Part shown: positions 36,822 to 46,233 of the stretch, one piece after another
Numbering within the stretch: position 1 is the first letter of the stretch
Layout of the letters: each line of letters opens with the position of its first letter
Origin: Enterobacter sp. JUb54
GTDB taxonomy: Bacteria > Pseudomonadota > Gammaproteobacteria > Enterobacterales > Enterobacteriaceae
Direction of reading: 5' to 3'
Length of the DNA: 64,000 bases
Assembly (NCBI RefSeq): GCF_014298075.1
Contig: NZ_CP060418.1
Coordinates: 3,844,001 to 3,908,000 of the forward strand
Notes under the pieces: model-generated
The model's database searches: none
Told to the model about the DNA's origin: nothing
Seen by the model: only the letters and a program-made list of their open reading frames with translations
Translations under genes and position numbers: made by a program

Positions 36822-37850
36822 GTGAAGCCCAAAAAACAGGTGGTTGCCGCCACGATGAAAGACGTCGCCCTGAAGGCAAACGTTTCCACGGCAACCGTGT
36901 CCCGAGCGTTAATGAATCCCGATAAGGTGTCTCAGACTACCCGTAACCGGGTGGAACAGGCAGCGCTTGAAGTCGGCTATTTGCCGCAGTCGCTCGGGCG
37001 TAACATGAAACGCAATGAATCGCGTACGATTCTGGTCATCGTGCCTGATATTTGCGATCCCTTTTTCAGCGAGATCATTCGAGGCATTGAGATCACCGCG
37101 GCGGAACAGGGATATCTGGTGCTGATCGGTGACTGCGCTCACCAGAACCGCCAGGAAAAAACCTTTATCGACCTGATTATCACCAAGCAGATCGACGGTA
37201 TGCTGCTGCTCGGCTCACGACTGCCCTTCGACGCTGGCGTTGAAGAGCAACGCAATCTACCGCCGATGGTCATGGCGAATGAGTTTGCGCCGGAGCTGGA
37301 GCTGCCGACGGTGCATATCGATAACCTCACCGCGGCGTTTAATGCTGTTAATTATCTGCATGAACTGGGACACCAGCGCATTGGCTGTATCGCCGGTCCG
37401 GAAGAGATGCCGCTGTGCCATTACCGGCTTCAGGGCTATGTGCAGGCGCTGCGCCGCAGTGGAATAACTATCGACCCGCATTATATTGCGCGCGGTAATT
37501 TTACCTATGAAGCCGGTGCCAACGCGCTGGAGCAGCTTCTGGCGCTCCCGGTGCCGCCCACCGCGGTTTTCTGCCACAGCGATATCATGGCGCTTGGCGC
37601 GCTGTCGCTGGCAAAACGCCGGGGCCTGAAAGTGCCTGACGACCTGTCGATTGTGGGTTTCGATAATATCTCTTTATCTGAATTTTGCGATCCGCCATTG
37701 ACGACCGTTGCGCAACCGCGCTTTGATATCGGCCGCGAAGCGATGCTGTTACTACTGGATCAGCTACATGGTCATAATGTGAACAGCGGTTCACGATTGC
37801 TGGACTGCGAACTGATCGTTCGCGGCAGTACACGTAAAATCAGAGCATAA
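36822..37850 (+). CDS. cytR: Nucleoside catabolism repressor CytR
   Basis: A 342-residue LacI-family repressor. Cytidine relieves its control of deo, cdd, udp and nup genes, where it acts together with CRP. The helix-turn-helix is at about 12-35 (MKDVALKANVSTATVSRALM), followed by a periplasmic-binding-protein-like core. The GTG at 36822 (VKPKKQ) was chosen because AGGAGA precedes it and it gives the E. coli length. The 151-base gap upstream holds its promoter region. Confidence 0.95.
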   Translation: MKPKKQVVAATMKDVALKANVSTATVSRALMNPDKVSQTTRNRVEQAALEVGYLPQSLGRNMKRNESRTILVIVPDICDPFFSEIIRGIEITAAEQGYLVLIGDCAHQNRQEKTFIDLIITKQIDGMLLLGSRLPFDAGVEEQRNLPPMVMANEFAPELELPTVHIDNLTAAFNAVNYLHELGHQRIGCIAGPEEMPLCHYRLQGYVQALRRSGITIDPHYIARGNFTYEAGANALEQLLALPVPPTAVFCHSDIMALGALSLAKRRGLKVPDDLSIVGFDNISLSEFCDPPLTTVAQPRFDIGREAMLLLLDQLHGHNVNSGSRLLDCELIVRGSTRKIRA

Positions 37851-37926
37851 CCATCCGGTTCTGGTCAAAGCCTTGCCGCTTAAGTAACATGGCGGACTGA
37901 CGAACGAATAAGACAGCGAAACGATA

Positions 37927-38928
37927 GTGGCACAACGAGATTATGTACGCCGCAGCCAACCGGCTTCTTCGCGGCGCAAAAAGGGTAATACCCGAAGCTC
38001 AAGGAACAAACAGAGCAGCCTGGCGGCGGTTTCACCAACGATGGTTGCGATCGCGGCGGCAGTGCTGGTGGCCTTTATCGGTGGGCTGTACTTCATCACG
38101 CACCATAAAAAAGAAGAAGCGGAAGCCCTGCAAAACCGTCAGGCTGCAGGAAACGGCTTACCGCCGAAGCCGGAAGAGCGCTGGCGCTATATCAAAGAGC
38201 TGGAAAGTCGCCAGCCTGGCGTACGTGCGCCTACTGAACCGACGGCCGGCGGGGAAGTGATGAAACCCGAACAGCTAACCAACGAACAGCGTCAGCTGCT
38301 GGCACAAATGCAGGCGGATATGCGCCAGCAGCCAACTCAGCTGACTGAAGTTCCGTGGAACGAACAAACCCAGGCCCAGCGCCAGCAAACGCTGCAGCGC
38401 CAACGTCTGGCTCAGCAGCAGGTGCAACAGCAGCAACAGGTTGCCCAGCAGCAGTGGGCGCAGACGCAAACGCAGGCGCCGGTACAACAGCCGCGTGCGC
38501 AACAGCGAGTAGCAGAACAGCCAAAGCCAGCTGCGCAACCAAAACCGGTGCAGCAGCCGAAGCAAACCGCGTCTACCCAGCAGCCGTATCAGGACCTGCT
38601 ACAAACGCCGGCGCATACAACGTCGCAGCCTAAAACCCAGGCCGCCGCGCCAGTTGCTCGCGTTGAAGAAGCGCAGAAAGCGCCGGCTGAGAAGAAAGAC
38701 GATCGTAGCTGGATGATTCAGTGCGGCTCCTTTAAAGGCGCTGAGCAGGCAGAAACCGTGCGCGCACAGCTGGCATTTGAAGGGTTCTCCTCACGCATTA
38801 CCACCAACAATGGCTGGAACCGCGTGGTGATTGGGCCGCTGAAAGGCAAAGAAAGCGCCAACGATATGATCACTCGCCTGAAGATGGCCGGGCATGCAAA
38901 CTGCATTCGTCTTGCCGCCAGGGGTTGA
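37927..38928 (+). CDS. ftsN: Cell division protein FtsN
   Basis: The 333-residue bitopic divisome activator starts at GTG. It has a short cytoplasmic basic segment, one membrane helix (about 38-56), a periplasmic helix region with the essential PPKPEERWRYIKELE, a long Gln-rich linker (about 130-240) and a C-terminal SPOR domain (about 255-333) that binds denuded septal glycan. E. coli FtsN has 319 residues; the extra length is in the Gln-rich linker. Its stop codon overlaps the heat-shock promoter of hslVU. Confidence 0.96.
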   Translation: MAQRDYVRRSQPASSRRKKGNTRSSRNKQSSLAAVSPTMVAIAAAVLVAFIGGLYFITHHKKEEAEALQNRQAAGNGLPPKPEERWRYIKELESRQPGVRAPTEPTAGGEVMKPEQLTNEQRQLLAQMQADMRQQPTQLTEVPWNEQTQAQRQQTLQRQRLAQQQVQQQQQVAQQQWAQTQTQAPVQQPRAQQRVAEQPKPAAQPKPVQQPKQTASTQQPYQDLLQTPAHTTSQPKTQAAAPVARVEEAQKAPAEKKDDRSWMIQCGSFKGAEQAETVRAQLAFEGFSSRITTNNGWNRVVIGPLKGKESANDMITRLKMAGHANCIRLAARG

Positions 38929-38953
38929 AACCCTAAAAATCCCCCCCATCTAT
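38924..38953 (+). promoter_or_regulatory. Sigma-32 promoter of hslVU
   Basis: GTTGAAA (38924-38930) and CCCCATCTAT (38944-38953) with 13 bases between them match the sigma-32 consensus CTTGAAA/CCCCATNT and the known E. coli hslV promoter. The -35 lies over the ftsN stop codon. Confidence 0.88.
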
Positions 38954-39019
38954 AATTGCATTCTGCCCCGCGTCATCCGCGGGGCCCCTATTCCGCATTT
39001 GTAACCAAGGGGTCTGCTC

Positions 39020-39550
39020 GTGACAACAATAGTAAGTGTTCGCCGTAACGGCCATGTGGTTATCGCCGGTGATGGCCAGGCCACGCTTGGCAATACCGTC
39101 ATGAAAGGTAACGTGAAAAAGGTTCGTCGCCTGTACAACGACAAAGTGATCGCAGGCTTCGCCGGCGGCACTGCTGATGCCTTCACGCTGTTCGAACTGT
39201 TTGAACGTAAACTGGAAATGCACCAGGGACACCTGGTCAAGGCCGCCGTGGAACTGGCAAAAGACTGGCGTACCGATCGTATGTTGCGCAAACTGGAAGC
39301 CCTGCTGGCGGTCGCGGATGAAAACGCCTCGCTAATCATCACCGGTAACGGTGACGTGGTGCAGCCCGAAAACGATCTGATCGCTATCGGTTCTGGTGGC
39401 CCCTACGCTCAGGCCGCGGCTCGTGCTCTGCTGGAAAACACCGATATGGGCGCACGCGACATCGCAGAGAAGGCGTTGAATATTGCAGGTGATATCTGCA
39501 TATATACCAACCATTTCCACACCATCGAAGAATTAGCCTCTAAAGCGTAA
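39020..39550 (+). CDS. hslV: ATP-dependent protease proteolytic subunit HslV
   Basis: The 176-residue peptidase forms the double-hexamer core of the HslVU heat-shock protease. After Met removal the N-terminal nucleophile is Thr ([19 protein letters not shown]). The start is GTG, as in E. coli. It is followed after nine bases by hslU. Confidence 0.97.
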   Translation: MTTIVSVRRNGHVVIAGDGQATLGNTVMKGNVKKVRRLYNDKVIAGFAGGTADAFTLFELFERKLEMHQGHLVKAAVELAKDWRTDRMLRKLEALLAVADENASLIITGNGDVVQPENDLIAIGSGGPYAQAAARALLENTDMGARDIAEKALNIAGDICIYTNHFHTIEELASKA

Positions 39551-39559
39551 GGATCTCCC

Positions 39560-40894
39560 ATGTCTGAAATGACCCCACGCGAAATTGTCAGCGAACTGGA
39601 CAAACACATTATCGGTCAGGATGCAGCCAAGCGTTCTGTGGCTATCGCGCTGCGTAACCGCTGGCGCCGTATGCAGTTAAACGAAGAACTGCGCCACGAA
39701 GTCACGCCGAAAAACATTCTGATGATCGGTCCGACCGGCGTCGGTAAAACCGAAATTGCTCGTCGTCTGGCGAAACTGGCCAACGCGCCGTTCATCAAAG
39801 TTGAAGCAACGAAATTCACCGAAGTGGGCTATGTCGGTAAAGAAGTGGATTCGATTATCCGCGATCTGACCGATGCGGCGATCAAAATGGTCCGCATGCA
39901 GTCCATTGATAAAAACCGCTATCGCGCCGAAGAGATGGCCGAAGAGCGTATTCTCGACGTACTGATCCCGCCGGCAAAAAATAACTGGGGCCAGGCAGAA
40001 CAGCCTCAGGAGCCGTCAGCGGCGCGCCAGGCATTCCGTAAGAAACTGCGTGAAGGCCAGCTCGACGACAAAGAAATCGAGATCGATCTTGCCGCTGCGC
40101 CAATGGGCGTTGAAATCATGTCCCCTCCGGGCATGGAAGAGATGACCAGCCAGCTGCAGTCTATGTTCCAGAACCTCGGTGGCCAGAAGCAAAAACCGCG
40201 TAAGTTGAAAATCAAAGACGCGATGAAGCTGCTGATTGAAGAAGAAGCGGCGAAACTGGTGAACCCGGAAGAGCTGAAGCAGGATGCCATCGATGCCGTT
40301 GAACAGCACGGTATCGTGTTTATCGACGAAATCGACAAAATCTGTAAGCGTGGTGGCAACAGCTCTGGCCCGGATGTCTCTCGTGAAGGCGTTCAGCGTG
40401 ACCTGCTGCCGCTGGTGGAAGGCTGCACCGTCTCAACCAAACACGGCATGGTCAAAACCGACCATATCCTGTTTATCGCCTCCGGCGCATTCCAGGTGGC
40501 CAGCCCGTCTGACCTGATCCCGGAACTGCAGGGACGTCTGCCGATCCGCGTTGAGCTGAAAGCGCTGACTACCGAAGATTTCGAACGCATCCTGACCGAG
40601 CCGAATGCCTCCATCACCGTGCAGTACAAAGCACTGATGGCCACCGAAGGGGTTAACATCGAGTTTACCCAGGAAGGTATCAAGCGCATCGCACAGGCAG
40701 CATGGCAGGTGAACGAAACCACCGAAAACATCGGTGCACGTCGTCTGCACACCGTGCTGGAGCGTCTGATTGAAGATATCTCCTACGACGCCAGCGAAAT
40801 GAACGGTCAGAGCATCACGATTGATGCGGAATATGTTGGTAAACATCTGGATGTACTGGTGGCAGATGAAGATCTGAGCCGTTTTATCCTATAA
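39560..40894 (+). CDS. hslU: HslVU protease ATPase subunit HslU
   Basis: The 444-residue AAA+ unfoldase feeds proteins to HslV. Walker A GPTGVGKT is at 57-64, Walker B VFIDEIDK at about 254-261, the pore motif is GYVG, and the C-terminal DLSRFIL tail docks into HslV. The I domain (about 110-240) is complete. It has one residue more than the E. coli protein. The ERIC repeat follows it. Confidence 0.97.
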   Translation: MSEMTPREIVSELDKHIIGQDAAKRSVAIALRNRWRRMQLNEELRHEVTPKNILMIGPTGVGKTEIARRLAKLANAPFIKVEATKFTEVGYVGKEVDSIIRDLTDAAIKMVRMQSIDKNRYRAEEMAEERILDVLIPPAKNNWGQAEQPQEPSAARQAFRKKLREGQLDDKEIEIDLAAAPMGVEIMSPPGMEEMTSQLQSMFQNLGGQKQKPRKLKIKDAMKLLIEEEAAKLVNPEELKQDAIDAVEQHGIVFIDEIDKICKRGGNSSGPDVSREGVQRDLLPLVEGCTVSTKHGMVKTDHILFIASGAFQVASPSDLIPELQGRLPIRVELKALTTEDFERILTEPNASITVQYKALMATEGVNIEFTQEGIKRIAQAAWQVNETTENIGARRLHTVLERLIEDISYDASEMNGQSITIDAEYVGKHLDVLVADEDLSRFIL

Positions 40895-40924
40895 TCCGGT
40901 CCAATATATTTTCATCACTATAGA

Positions 40925-41067
40925 TGGGGCTATATAAACCCAACATAATTCGAGTTGCAGGAAGGCGGCGACGCAAAGAATCTCCGGGAGCTTACTCAGG
41001 TAAGTGACCGGGGTGAGCAGGCGAAGCCAACAAAGAGGCAGCTTGAAGGATGGCGGGTATAGCCCCA
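40925..41067. repeat. ERIC intergenic repeat
   Basis: A palindromic element of 143 bases between hslU and menA. The ends TGGGGCTATA and TATAGCCCCA are exact inverted repeats. The centre contains GGGAGCTTACTCAGGTAAGTGACCGGGGTGAGC in two halves that match the sequences used for ERIC typing primers. It is slightly longer than the usual 127-base form. It is transcribed if hslU reads through to menA, and may fold the message. Confidence 0.88.
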
Positions 41068-41086
41068 TTTTTATTGGCCGGAACCT

Positions 41087-42013
41087 ATGACTGAAAAACC
41101 AATAACCCGCACCCAGGCCTGGCTCGAAAGCCTGCGGCCAAAAACACTCCCTCTGGCCTTTTCCGCCATCGTGGTTGGCACAACGCTGGCCTGGTATCAG
41201 GGGCACTTCGATCCCTGGGTCGCGCTACTGGCGCTGATCACCGCTGGATTGCTGCAAATACTGTCGAATCTCGCCAACGATTATGGCGATGCCGTGAAGG
41301 GCAGCGATAAACCCGACCGTTTAGGACCACTGCGCGGCATGCAGAAAGGGGCTATCACCCAGCCGCAAATGAAGCGCGCGCTGATCGCCACCGTGGTGCT
41401 GATTTGCCTCTCCGGGCTGGCGCTGCTGTTCTGCGCCTGGCAAACGATGGCCGATTTTATTGGCTTTATGGTGCTCGGCAGCCTTTCGATTATCGCCGCC
41501 ATTACCTACACCGTCGGAACCCGTCCTTACGGCTATATAGGCCTGGGCGATATTTCGGTACTGCTGTTCTTTGGCTGGCTTAGCGTCGCCGGGAGCTGGT
41601 ATCTACAGGCCCACACCATTGAAGCCGTCATTTTCCTGCCTGCCACCGCCTGTGGCCTGTTAGCCGCTGCGGTGCTGAATATCAATAATCTGCGCGATAT
41701 CGATAGCGACCGAGAGAACGGCAAAAATACCCTGGCGGTACGCCTGGGACCGGTCAACGCCCGCCGCTACCACGCAAGCCTGCTTATCGGCGCTCCGCTG
41801 TGTCTGGCGCTGTTTAATCTGATATCGCTACAAAACCTATGGGGTTGGCTGTTCATGCTCGCTACGCCGCTGCTGGCGAAGCAGGCGCGATTTGTGATGC
41901 GCGAGCGCGAGCCGGCCGCCATGCGTCCAATGCTGGAACGGACGGTCAAAGCCGCGCTGTTAACCAACCTGCTGTTTGTCATTGGAATTGTTTGCAGCAA
42001 GCTCGCGGGTTAA
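41087..42013 (+). CDS. menA: 1,4-dihydroxy-2-naphthoate polyprenyltransferase MenA
   Basis: The 308-residue membrane enzyme attaches the polyprenyl tail to DHNA, giving demethylmenaquinone. It has about eight to nine hydrophobic segments. Both Asp-rich UbiA-family motifs are present: NLANDYGDAVKGSD (about 63-76) and NNLRDIDSDRENGKNT (about 197-212). Length equals E. coli. It is followed by rraA after 92 bases. Confidence 0.96.
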   Translation: MTEKPITRTQAWLESLRPKTLPLAFSAIVVGTTLAWYQGHFDPWVALLALITAGLLQILSNLANDYGDAVKGSDKPDRLGPLRGMQKGAITQPQMKRALIATVVLICLSGLALLFCAWQTMADFIGFMVLGSLSIIAAITYTVGTRPYGYIGLGDISVLLFFGWLSVAGSWYLQAHTIEAVIFLPATACGLLAAAVLNINNLRDIDSDRENGKNTLAVRLGPVNARRYHASLLIGAPLCLALFNLISLQNLWGWLFMLATPLLAKQARFVMREREPAAMRPMLERTVKAALLTNLLFVIGIVCSKLAG

Positions 42014-42105
42014 CTGACAAATATCAATTAACAATTGATGATTTTGCCAACAATACGATTCGCGAGATATACTAAAAACTCTCGCAGCAACTGAACGTTA
42101 AGCCT

Positions 42106-42591
42106 ATGAAATACGATACTTCCGAGCTTTGTGACATCTACCAGGAAGATGTCAACGTAGTGGAACCTCTGTTCTCCAACTTTGGGGGGCGGTCGTCGTT
42201 TGGTGGACAAATCATCACGGTGAAATGTTTCGAGGATAACGGGTTGCTATACGATATGCTCGAACAGAACGGCCGTGGTCACATCTTACTGATCGATGGC
42301 GGGGGCTCCGTCCGCCGTGCGTTAATTGACGCCGACCTGGCGCGTCTGGCCGTACAAAACGAGTGGGAAGGGTTAGTGGTCTATGGCGCAGTGCGTCAGG
42401 TTGACGACCTGGAAGATCTGGATATTGGCATCCAGGCGCTGGCCGCTATTCCTGTTGGCGCCGCTGGCGAAGGCATCGGCGAAAGCGACGTTCGCGTCAA
42501 TTTCGGCGGCGTGACCTTCTTCTCCGGCGACCATCTGTATGCTGATAATACCGGCATCATCCTTTCCGAGGATGCGCTGGATATCGAATAA
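42106..42591 (+). CDS. rraA: Regulator of RNase E activity RraA
   Basis: The 161-residue trimeric protein binds the C-terminal scaffold of RNase E and lowers RNA decay. It has the MenG-like fold with [16 protein letters not shown]-type stretch and ends DALDIE; length equals E. coli. In E. coli the next genes are zapB and glpFKX; here the next gene is convergent pfkA, only 62 bases away. Confidence 0.96.
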   Translation: MKYDTSELCDIYQEDVNVVEPLFSNFGGRSSFGGQIITVKCFEDNGLLYDMLEQNGRGHILLIDGGGSVRRALIDADLARLAVQNEWEGLVVYGAVRQVDDLEDLDIGIQALAAIPVGAAGEGIGESDVRVNFGGVTFFSGDHLYADNTGIILSEDALDIE

Positions 42592-42601
42592 CCCGCCCGA
42601 T

Positions 42602-42635
42602 AAAAAAAGGCCTTCTCAGAGAGAAGGCCTTTTTG
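42602..42635. terminator. Bidirectional terminator between rraA and pfkA
   Basis: AAAAAAAGGCCTTCTC pairs with GAGAAGGCCTTTTT around AGA, with A/T runs on both sides, so it can serve both convergent genes. Confidence 0.9.
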
Positions 42636-42653
42636 TTTGTCTCGCGCCAGAAC

Positions 42654-43616
42654 TTAGTACAGTTTCTTCGCGCAATCCAGCCAGTCGTTTTTGAACGGAC
42701 GCTTCATGTTCTCGATAGCATCGATGATGTCATGGTGCACCAGTTTTTCGTTCTGAATGCCGACACAGCGGCCACCGAAGCCCTGCAGCAGCAGTTCGAT
42801 CGCGTAGGCGCCCATGCGGGAAGCCAGGATACGGTCGTAAGGAACCGGAGAACCACCACGCTGAATGTGGCCCAGTACCGTTGCACGGGTTTCACGGCCG
42901 GTTTCTTTCTCGATGTAGTGAGCCAGTTCGTCCACGTCGCACATGTGCTCAGTGATCGCCACGATGGCGTGTTTCTTACCTTTTGCAATACCGGCTTTGA
43001 TTTCAGACACCAGGTCATCGCGGGTGTATTCAACTTCGGGAACCATGATGAACTCACAGCCACCGGAAATCGCCGCCGCCAGGGTCAGGTCGCCACAGTA
43101 GCGGCCCATCACTTCAACAACAGAAATACGCTGGTGAGAAGAAGAGGTATCACGCAGACGGTCAATCGCTTCAACTACAGTGCTCAGCGCGGTGAAGAAA
43201 CCGATGGTGTAGTCGGTGCCTTTGATGTCGTTATCGATGGTGCCAGGCAGACCGATGCACGGGAAGCCCATTTCGGTCAGGCGCATCGCCCCCATGTAGG
43301 AACCGTCACCGCCAATAACAACCAGCGCATCCAGACCACGCTTTTTCATGTTCTCAAGGGCTACGGCACGCACATGCTCTTCGCGGAATTCAGGAAAACG
43401 CGCTGAACCCAGGAAAGTACCGCCACGGTTGATCATGTCGGAAACGCTATAGCGGTCGAGCTGAACCATGCGATCTTCATACAGGCCGAGGTAACCGTCA
43501 TAGATTCCAAAAACTTCCAGACCTTCCGTTAATGCTGCGCGCACAACGCCACGAATTGCTGCGTTCATGCCCGGCGCATCACCGCCACTTGTCAATACAC
43601 CGATTTTCTTAATCAT
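42654..43616 (-). CDS. pfkA: 6-phosphofructokinase I
   Basis: The 320-residue glycolytic enzyme has the ATP loop [13 protein letters not shown] (8-20), GGDGSYMGA, and the catalytic Asp in GTIDND (125-130). Length equals E. coli. It is preceded by a Cra-like site. In E. coli sbp, cdh and tpiA follow it; none of these is here, and rraA comes instead. Confidence 0.97.
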   Translation of the reverse strand: MIKKIGVLTSGGDAPGMNAAIRGVVRAALTEGLEVFGIYDGYLGLYEDRMVQLDRYSVSDMINRGGTFLGSARFPEFREEHVRAVALENMKKRGLDALVVIGGDGSYMGAMRLTEMGFPCIGLPGTIDNDIKGTDYTIGFFTALSTVVEAIDRLRDTSSSHQRISVVEVMGRYCGDLTLAAAISGGCEFIMVPEVEYTRDDLVSEIKAGIAKGKKHAIVAITEHMCDVDELAHYIEKETGRETRATVLGHIQRGGSPVPYDRILASRMGAYAIELLLQGFGGRCVGIQNEKLVHHDIIDAIENMKRPFKNDWLDCAKKLY

Positions 43617-43720
43617 GACTACCTCTGAACTTAGGAAGCAAAAAATAATCCTGTTGCCTGAAGCGCTCCTCGATCAGGAGAGCACGACGATAATTGCAAT
43701 AGTATATCAAACGCTTCTGG

Positions 43721-43734
43721 CTGAATTGATTCAG
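43721..43734. promoter_or_regulatory. Cra (FruR)-like site upstream of pfkA
   Basis: CTGAATTGATTCAG is close to the Cra consensus TGAAWCSNTHHW and lies about 105-118 bases before the pfkA start, where E. coli pfkA has its Cra operator. The 203-base gap to fieF holds no gene. Confidence 0.6.
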
Positions 43735-43819
43735 GTCAGACCAAATGGCGGTAATTTATACAAATAATGCCGATCCGCCCCACATTTTAACATCGAATTT
43801 ACAGACTATAACTCAACGC

Positions 43820-44716
43820 TCAAAAAACGCCCTGGCGTGCCAGCGGCACGACGGAGCAGGGGTCTTGATGGATAATGACATCAGAACCCGGGAAACGGTG
43901 CAGAATCGCCTGCTCAACCTGGTCGGCAATCACATGCGCCTGAACCAGAGGGAGGTTATCTTCCATTTCCAAATGTATTTGAATAAAGCGAGTCGGCCCT
44001 GACTGCCGCGTTCGTAGATCGTGCGCCCCGCTGACGCCAGGCCATGCGGTCACGATATTGATAATGTCCTGACGTTCCTCATCAGGAAGTGCGCGGTCTA
44101 ATAACGACTGAACAGCGTCATAGCCCATACGCAGCGCGCTATATAAAATATAGATGCCAATCCCGAGAGCAAACAGCGCATCGGCACGATGCCAGCCATA
44201 CCAGGACAGGCCCAGCGCCACCAGAATGGCGCCATTCATCATAACATCAGACTGATAATGAAGCATATCTGCTCGCACCGCCTGACTTTGCGTTTTTCTC
44301 ACCACCCAGCGCTGAAAAGTGACCAGCACCAGCGTGCTGACCAGCGCAATCAGGGTCACGATCATGCCAATACCTGCCGCCTGCATGGGCTCCGGACGCG
44401 CCAGATGCTGTATGCCGGTCAAAAACAGGAACAGGGCCGACCCAGAGATAAACATACTTTGCGCCAGCGCGGCCAGCGATTCCGCCTTGCCGTGACCAAA
44501 AGTATGTTCTTCATCAGCGGGTTGCAGCGAATATCGCACCACCAGCAGGTTGGTTAACGAGGCGGCAATATCCACCAGCGAGTCCACAAGCGCAGCCAGA
44601 ATACTGACAGAACCGGTATACCACCACGCAAAAATCTTGATCAAAAGTAACGTGGAGGCCATCACCGTCGCCGCAATAGCCGCCCGGCTCACCAGCCGCC
44701 CATAAGATTGATTCAT
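43820..44716 (-). CDS. fieF: Ferrous iron and zinc efflux pump FieF (YiiP)
   Basis: The 298-residue cation diffusion facilitator exports Zn2+/Fe2+ against protons as a dimer. The transport-site residues Asp45, Asp49, His153 and Asp157 are in place, with six membrane helices and a C-terminal metal-binding cytoplasmic domain (about 210-298). It is slightly shorter than E. coli FieF (300). It follows cpxP on the same strand but is separated by the CpxQ terminator. Confidence 0.96.
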   Translation of the reverse strand: MNQSYGRLVSRAAIAATVMASTLLLIKIFAWWYTGSVSILAALVDSLVDIAASLTNLLVVRYSLQPADEEHTFGHGKAESLAALAQSMFISGSALFLFLTGIQHLARPEPMQAAGIGMIVTLIALVSTLVLVTFQRWVVRKTQSQAVRADMLHYQSDVMMNGAILVALGLSWYGWHRADALFALGIGIYILYSALRMGYDAVQSLLDRALPDEERQDIINIVTAWPGVSGAHDLRTRQSGPTRFIQIHLEMEDNLPLVQAHVIADQVEQAILHRFPGSDVIIHQDPCSVVPLARQGVF

Positions 44717-44808
44717 AAACTCTCCTTTTCGGCGATGCGCTTAGTATAACCTGAACTTTTGCCGCAACGAGGCGCAAGGAGAAGAAGTCATATTGCTGAG
44801 TGACAGGC

Positions 44809-44866
44809 AAAAAAAACCCCCACATCATGTGGGGGAAGACAGGGATGGTGTCTATGGCAAGGAAAA
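44809..44866 (-). ncRNA. cpxQ: CpxQ small RNA from the cpxP 3' UTR
   Basis: The 58 bases on the minus strand match the processed 3' end of cpxP mRNA known as CpxQ in Salmonella and E. coli. They start TTTTCCTTGCCATAGACACC and end in the stem CCCCCACATGATGTGGGGG with eight T. CpxQ is cut from the mRNA by RNase E and represses envelope-protein messages with Hfq. The same hairpin terminates cpxP. Confidence 0.92.
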
Positions 44867-44875
44867 CAGGGTTTA

Positions 44876-45382
44876 CTACTGGGGTTGCACGGTATTGCTA
44901 CTACTCGACAGCATGGTTGCTGATCCTTTCTGCATCCTTGCAACCTCACGCAACTGATCCATTCGTTGCTGGTGTTTAGCATTGAGAACCGCTTGCTGCT
45001 CTGGCGTTAACAGGTGGTACATCTGGTTGCGAACTTTTGCCATTTCGATCTGGCGGGCAACCTGTTCCTGCGCCATCTTATCTGCCTGAGCGCGCACAGC
45101 GTTTTCATCAAAATTTTCTGCGGTGACAAGGCGATGCATTGTCTCCATTTCGCTAACATTAATGGGTGGCCTGTCGTGGCGCGCCCGTCGCATAAGATCT
45201 CGTAACTGCTGACGTTGCTGTTCGGTTAAACTTATGCCGTCAAACATATGACTCTGGCTGGTGCGCTGCACCCCGTCGTCTCCGGGGAGCCAGTTAACGC
45301 TGGTAACGACTTCAGCGGCCTGGCTATATGCACTTAACGCCAGCGTTGAGGCCATGACGGCAGCTATAACATTGCGCATCAC
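44876..45382 (-). CDS. cpxP: Periplasmic Cpx inhibitor and chaperone CpxP
   Basis: The 168-residue periplasmic protein binds CpxA to damp the response and delivers misfolded pilins to DegP. It has a signal peptide ending near residue 22 (SQA) and both LTxxQ motifs (LTEQQ and LTPEQ) of the Spy/CpxP family. It is two residues longer than E. coli CpxP. It is divergent from cpxRA with a CpxR box between, and its 3' end encodes CpxQ. Confidence 0.95.
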   Translation of the reverse strand: MMRNVIAAVMASTLALSAYSQAAEVVTSVNWLPGDDGVQRTSQSHMFDGISLTEQQRQQLRDLMRRARHDRPPINVSEMETMHRLVTAENFDENAVRAQADKMAQEQVARQIEMAKVRNQMYHLLTPEQQAVLNAKHQQRMDQLREVARMQKGSATMLSSSSNTVQPQ

Positions 45383-45464
45383 ATACTCCCAATACGTTTG
45401 TGTCTGTGTAGCGATTCAACGAGATACAGTCTACGATTCGGGCTGCAAACATGCGTCAGGGGGT

Positions 45465-45479
45465 GTAAAACAACGTAAA
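45465..45479. promoter_or_regulatory. CpxR box between cpxP and cpxR
   Basis: GTAAAACAACGTAAA is a perfect GTAAA-N5-GTAAA CpxR site. It is 83 bases before cpxP and 56 before cpxR, so it can activate both. Confidence 0.9.
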
Positions 45480-45534
45480 GTCATGGATTAGCGAGCCTTG
45501 ATGACGTAATTTCTGCCTCGGAGGTATTTAAACA

Positions 45535-46233
45535 ATGAATAAAATCCTGTTAGTTGATGATGACCGGGAGCTCACCTCCCTGTTAAAAGAGCTGCTTGAT
45601 ATGGAAGGATTTAATGTGCTCGTGGCCCATGACGGGGAACAGGCACTGGCTCTTCTTGACGACAGCATCGATTTACTTTTGCTTGATGTGATGATGCCGA
45701 AGAAAAATGGCATCGATACACTGAAAGAGTTACGTCAGACACACCAGACCCCGGTCATTATGCTCACTGCCCGCGGTAGCGAGCTGGATCGCGTGCTTGG
45801 CCTTGAGCTGGGCGCAGATGATTACTTACCTAAGCCGTTCAACGATCGTGAACTGGTGGCGCGTATACGCGCGATTCTGCGCCGTTCGCACTGGAGCGAG
45901 CAGCAGCAAACCACCGAAGCAGGTTCCCCGACGCTGGAAGTTGATGCATTAAGCCTCAATCCGGGTCGTCAGGAGGCCAATTTCGATGGGCAAACCCTGG
46001 AGCTGACCGGTACCGAGTTCACCCTGCTCTACCTGCTGGCGCAGCATCTCGGCCAGGTGGTATCTCGTGAACACCTGAGTCAGGAAGTGTTGGGTAAACG
46101 CCTTACGCCATTCGACCGCGCTATCGATATGCATATTTCGAATCTGCGTCGTAAGCTGCCGGAGCGCAAAGATGGTCACCCATGGTTTAAAACCCTGCGC
46201 GGCCGCGGCTACCTGATGGTTTCAGCTTCATGA
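45535..46233 (+). CDS. cpxR: Envelope stress response regulator CpxR
   Basis: The 232-residue OmpR-family regulator has phosphoacceptor Asp51 (LLLLDVMMPKKNG), the acidic pocket DDD at 8-10, Lys100 and a C-terminal winged helix domain. Length equals E. coli. GGAGG precedes the start. It overlaps cpxA by four bases. Confidence 0.97.
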   Translation: MNKILLVDDDRELTSLLKELLDMEGFNVLVAHDGEQALALLDDSIDLLLLDVMMPKKNGIDTLKELRQTHQTPVIMLTARGSELDRVLGLELGADDYLPKPFNDRELVARIRAILRRSHWSEQQQTTEAGSPTLEVDALSLNPGRQEANFDGQTLELTGTEFTLLYLLAQHLGQVVSREHLSQEVLGKRLTPFDRAIDMHISNLRRKLPERKDGHPWFKTLRGRGYLMVSAS

